Positions 5,674 through 7,793 of a DNA stretch of 7,793 bases are shown here, one piece after another (within the stretch, counting starts at the first letter, position 1; each line of letters starts with the position of its first letter). This DNA is from an uncultured Alphaproteobacteria bacterium (GTDB lineage: Bacteria; Pseudomonadota; Alphaproteobacteria; Rhizobiales; Aestuariivirgaceae), in assembly GCA_937868035.1 (NCBI GenBank), contig CALMLK010000313.1, positions 1 through 7,793 of the forward strand, read 5' to 3'. The notes beneath the pieces are model-generated. The model did no database searches, was not told the DNA's origin, and worked only from the letters and a program-made list of their open reading frames with translations. The position numbers and the translations under genes were made by a program.

Positions 5674-6636
5674 ATGACATCGACAGCCCAACGGCCCGCC
5701 CTGTTCAAGGCCCAGCACCTGCTGGCCATCTCTGATCTTTCCCCGCTCGACATCATCGCCGTCCTTGACCTGGCGCAGCACTATGCCGAAAGCGGCAAGT
5801 CGCTCTCCGAGTCTGGCCGCGTGCTGGCGGGGCAAACGCAGGTGAACCTGTTCTTCGAGAACTCCACGCGCACGCAAAGCTCCTTCGAGATCGCGGGAAA
5901 GCGGCTGGGGGCGGATGTGATGAACATGGCGGTTGCCACCTCATCCCTGTCCAAGGGCGAGACGCTGCTCGATACGGCCATGACCATCAACGCCATGCAC
6001 CCGGATTTCCTTGTGGTGCGGCACCAGTCATCCGGGGCCGTGGAGTTGCTCTCCCAGAAGGTTTCCTGTGCGGTCATCAATGCGGGCGACGGGCAGCATG
6101 AGCACCCGACGCAGGCCCTGCTCGACGCGCTCACCATTCGCCGCCACTTCGGGCGGCTTGAAGGTCTTACCGTGGCGATCTGCGGCGACATCCTGCATTC
6201 GCGGGTGGCGCGCTCCAACATTCACCTCCTCACCAAGATGGGTGCGCGCGTGCGTTGCGTGGCACCATCGACGCTGCTGCCTTCGGGCATCGCCAATTTC
6301 GGTGTCGAGGTGTTCCGCGACATGGACAAGGGGCTGGCCGGGGCTGACGTGGTGATGATGCTCCGTTTGCAGGTGGAGCGCATGAGCGGCGCTTTTGTGC
6401 CGAGCCTGCGGGAATATTACCAGTTCTACGGCCTCACGGTGTCCAAGCTGGCCGCTGCCCGGCCCCACGCGCTTGTGATGCATCCCGGTCCCATGAATCG
6501 GGGCGTCGAGATCGACTCCGATGTGGCCGATGGCGCGCAATCGGTGATCCGCGAGCAGGTGGAAATGGGGGTCGCCGTGCGCATGGCAATTCTGGATGGG
6601 CTGGACCGCTCGCGCCGTGCAGGAGGCAAGTCATGA
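5674..6636 (+). CDS. pyrB: Aspartate carbamoyltransferase catalytic subunit
   Basis: PyrB joins carbamoyl phosphate to L-aspartate, the committed step of pyrimidine synthesis, in the cytoplasm. The 320-residue protein carries the carbamoyl-phosphate motif [13 protein letters not shown] (60-72; Ser64, Thr65, Arg66, Thr67). Lys94 in SLSKGE is the mobile-loop lysine; Arg116-His117 and HPTQALLD (144-151) complete the carbamoyl-phosphate side. The aspartate side shows [12 protein letters not shown] (171-182), Arg231 and Gln233 in MLRLQVER, and HPGPMNRG (270-277). Length is normal for a catalytic chain. The frame stays open back to 5500 within ruvX, but conserved sequence begins just after the ATG at 5674, so that start is preferred despite the absent ribosome-binding site. 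No pyrI regulatory gene is present. The stop overlaps the start of the dihydroorotase-like gene, the arrangement of ATCase/pseudo-dihydroorotase pairs. Confidence 0.96.
   Translation: MTSTAQRPALFKAQHLLAISDLSPLDIIAVLDLAQHYAESGKSLSESGRVLAGQTQVNLFFENSTRTQSSFEIAGKRLGADVMNMAVATSSLSKGETLLDTAMTINAMHPDFLVVRHQSSGAVELLSQKVSCAVINAGDGQHEHPTQALLDALTIRRHFGRLEGLTVAICGDILHSRVARSNIHLLTKMGARVRCVAPSTLLPSGIANFGVEVFRDMDKGLAGADVVMMLRLQVERMSGAFVPSLREYYQFYGLTVSKLAAARPHALVMHPGPMNRGVEIDSDVADGAQSVIREQVEMGVAVRMAILDGLDRSRRAGGKS
6621..6626 (+). promoter_or_regulatory. Ribosome-binding site for the dihydroorotase-like gene, inside pyrB
   Basis: AGGAGG lies within the last codons of pyrB, six bases before the ATG at 6633. 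That ATG shares the ATGA with the pyrB stop. A perfect site plus a 4-base overlap fixes the downstream start and implies coupled translation, which suits two subunits of one complex. Confidence 0.9.
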
Positions 6637-7793
6637 TCGGGTCTCCCTCACGCAACCGCCGCGCCTATGTGAACGCCAAGGTTCTGGCCCCCCTGCAGGG
6701 GCTGAATGGTCCAGGTGGCATTCTGGTGGAGGACGGCTGGATCCTCGCGGTGGGCAAGGACGTGACGCGCGACAGTGTCGGCGCATCCGCCACCGTGGTG
6801 GATTGCAAGGGACATCTGCTGGTTCCCGGCCTTGTGGACATGCGCGTCTTCACCGGCGAACCGGGCTCGGAATACCGCGAGACGCTGGCCAGTGCATCGG
6901 ATGCGGCAGCGGCGGGCGGTGTCACCACGATCATCGTCATGCCGAATACGCAACCGGTGATCGATGATGCGGCGATCGTGGACTACGTTCTGCGGCGCGC
7001 CCGCGACACGGCCAAGGTTCGGGTGGCGCCCATGGCCGCCATCACCAAGGGATTGGCGGGCGAACAGATGGCCGAGATCGGCCTGCTGCGCCGCGCCGGT
7101 GCGGTGGCCGTGACCGACGCGGTCAAGGCTGTCGGCAATGCCAACCTGTTCCGCCGCGCGCTCATGTATGCCCGCGACTTCGACATGCTGGTCGTGGGAC
7201 ATGCGGAAGAGCCCTCGCTCTCCGGCGGCGTGATGAATGCGGGTGAGGCGGCCTCGCGGCTTGGCCTCTCTGGCAATCCCGCCATGAGTGAAGTGATCAT
7301 GCTGGAGCGTGACCTTCGCGTCGTCGAGATGACGGGCGCCCGCTATCATGTGGCGCAGGTATCGTCGGCACTGTCGCTGGAGGTGATCCGCCGCGCCAAG
7401 GATAAGGGACTTCCGGTGACCTGCGGCGTCTCCATCCACCATCTCGTGCTGAACGAGACCGACATCGGGGCCTATCGCACCTTCTTCAAGCTGGCGCCGC
7501 CCTTGCGCAGCGAGGACGACCGCCGTGCCCTTGTCGCTGCCGTGGCCGATGGCACCATCGACGTGATCGTGTCGTCGCATGATCCGCAAAGCGATGACAC
7601 CAAGCGTCTGCCCTTCGCGGAAGCCGCCTTCGGTGCCGTAGGCCTGGAGACCATGCTGTCCTCCGCGTTGTCGCTTTCAGCCAATGAATACATTGGTTTG
7701 CCGCGCCTTGTTGAATCCTTGTCGCAACGCCCTGCGGCGATCCTCGGGCTGGAACAGGGGCGCTTGCAGGCGGGTGCGCCGGCGGATTTCACG
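6633..7793 (+). CDS. pyrC: Dihydroorotase-like protein, probably non-catalytic PyrC'/PyrX type (3' partial)
   Basis: The frame is open from the ATG at 6633 to the window end: 387 residues, with only a short C-terminal part missing. The fold is a class I dihydroorotase: [16 protein letters not shown] (63-78), [19 protein letters not shown] (91-109), [10 protein letters not shown] (291-300) and the late segment [11 protein letters not shown]. The metal site is degenerate. The usual D-x-H-x-H reads DMRVF, so both histidines are Arg71 and Phe73. The histidine of the H-V-S-T motif is Gln242 (VAQVSS). The TDHAPH motif reads SSHDPQ, so its metal-binding aspartate is Ser315. His190 and Asp162 remain. 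Similar proteins beside pyrB in alphaproteobacteria are routinely annotated as dihydroorotase. In Pseudomonas the inactive pyrB-linked homologue is required for assembly of the ATCase complex. By analogy this is likely a structural partner of PyrB, with an active dihydroorotase encoded elsewhere. Family is secure; loss of activity is inferred. Confidence 0.9.
   Translation, partial: MIGSPSRNRRAYVNAKVLAPLQGLNGPGGILVEDGWILAVGKDVTRDSVGASATVVDCKGHLLVPGLVDMRVFTGEPGSEYRETLASASDAAAAGGVTTIIVMPNTQPVIDDAAIVDYVLRRARDTAKVRVAPMAAITKGLAGEQMAEIGLLRRAGAVAVTDAVKAVGNANLFRRALMYARDFDMLVVGHAEEPSLSGGVMNAGEAASRLGLSGNPAMSEVIMLERDLRVVEMTGARYHVAQVSSALSLEVIRRAKDKGLPVTCGVSIHHLVLNETDIGAYRTFFKLAPPLRSEDDRRALVAAVADGTIDVIVSSHDPQSDDTKRLPFAEAAFGAVGLETMLSSALSLSANEYIGLPRLVESLSQRPAAILGLEQGRLQAGAPADFT

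Noticed and set aside
6648..7589. Long minus-strand open frame (313 residues) opposite the dihydroorotase-like gene
   Set aside because: It lies fully antisense to conserved coding sequence, with His/Arg/Asp-rich composition expected from the reverse frame of a GC-rich gene.

Overview
The window looks like ordinary chromosomal, housekeeping DNA from a GC-rich alphaproteobacterium. The best fit is the Hyphomicrobiales (Rhizobiales) or a close relative. This rests on protein style (RuvX, GatC and the dihydroorotase-like protein match the forms familiar from that group) and on gene order: pyrB followed by a pyrC-like gene, close to ruvX and gatC-gatA, is an arrangement I recall from rhizobial and Brucella-type chromosomes. 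I see no mobile element, CRISPR array, tRNA or rRNA, and no obviously foreign block.

Layout. Bases 1-828 (+) hold the C-terminal part of a GcvT-like/dimethylglycine dehydrogenase-type protein, cut by the window start. A 196-base gap with overlapping inverted repeats follows. Then comes a single-cysteine (1-Cys, Prx6-type) peroxiredoxin (1025-1681, +), ending at a strong hairpin terminator that the convergent gatCA unit probably shares. gatA (1752-3218) and gatC (3221-3508) are on the minus strand, two bases apart, and encode two of the three subunits of the tRNA-dependent amidotransferase; gatB is not in the window. A 162-base divergent gap separates gatC from a ChaC-type gamma-glutamylcyclotransferase (3671-4372, +). 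That gene converges, nine bases apart, on a GNAT acetyltransferase (4382-5095, -). The GNAT gene is divergent from ruvX (5130-5621, +). pyrB (5674-6636, +) follows and overlaps by four bases the start of a dihydroorotase-like gene (6633 to the window end, +).

How the genes work together. pyrB and the pyrC-like gene form a translationally coupled pyrimidine-synthesis pair. The pyrC-like product has lost most of the metal ligands of an active dihydroorotase, so it is probably a structural or regulatory partner of aspartate carbamoyltransferase rather than an enzyme. GatC and GatA belong to the transamidation route that makes Gln-tRNA(Gln) and/or Asn-tRNA(Asn). The peroxiredoxin and ChaC protein both touch thiol/peroxide metabolism, but they are in separate units and nothing shows that they cooperate.

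Most notable points: the degenerate metal site in the dihydroorotase-like protein; the absence of good ribosome-binding sites at ruvX and pyrB, each with weak promoter-like hexamers placing transcription starts near the start codon; and several tight inverted repeats in the short intergenic gaps. I found no convincing previously undescribed system.
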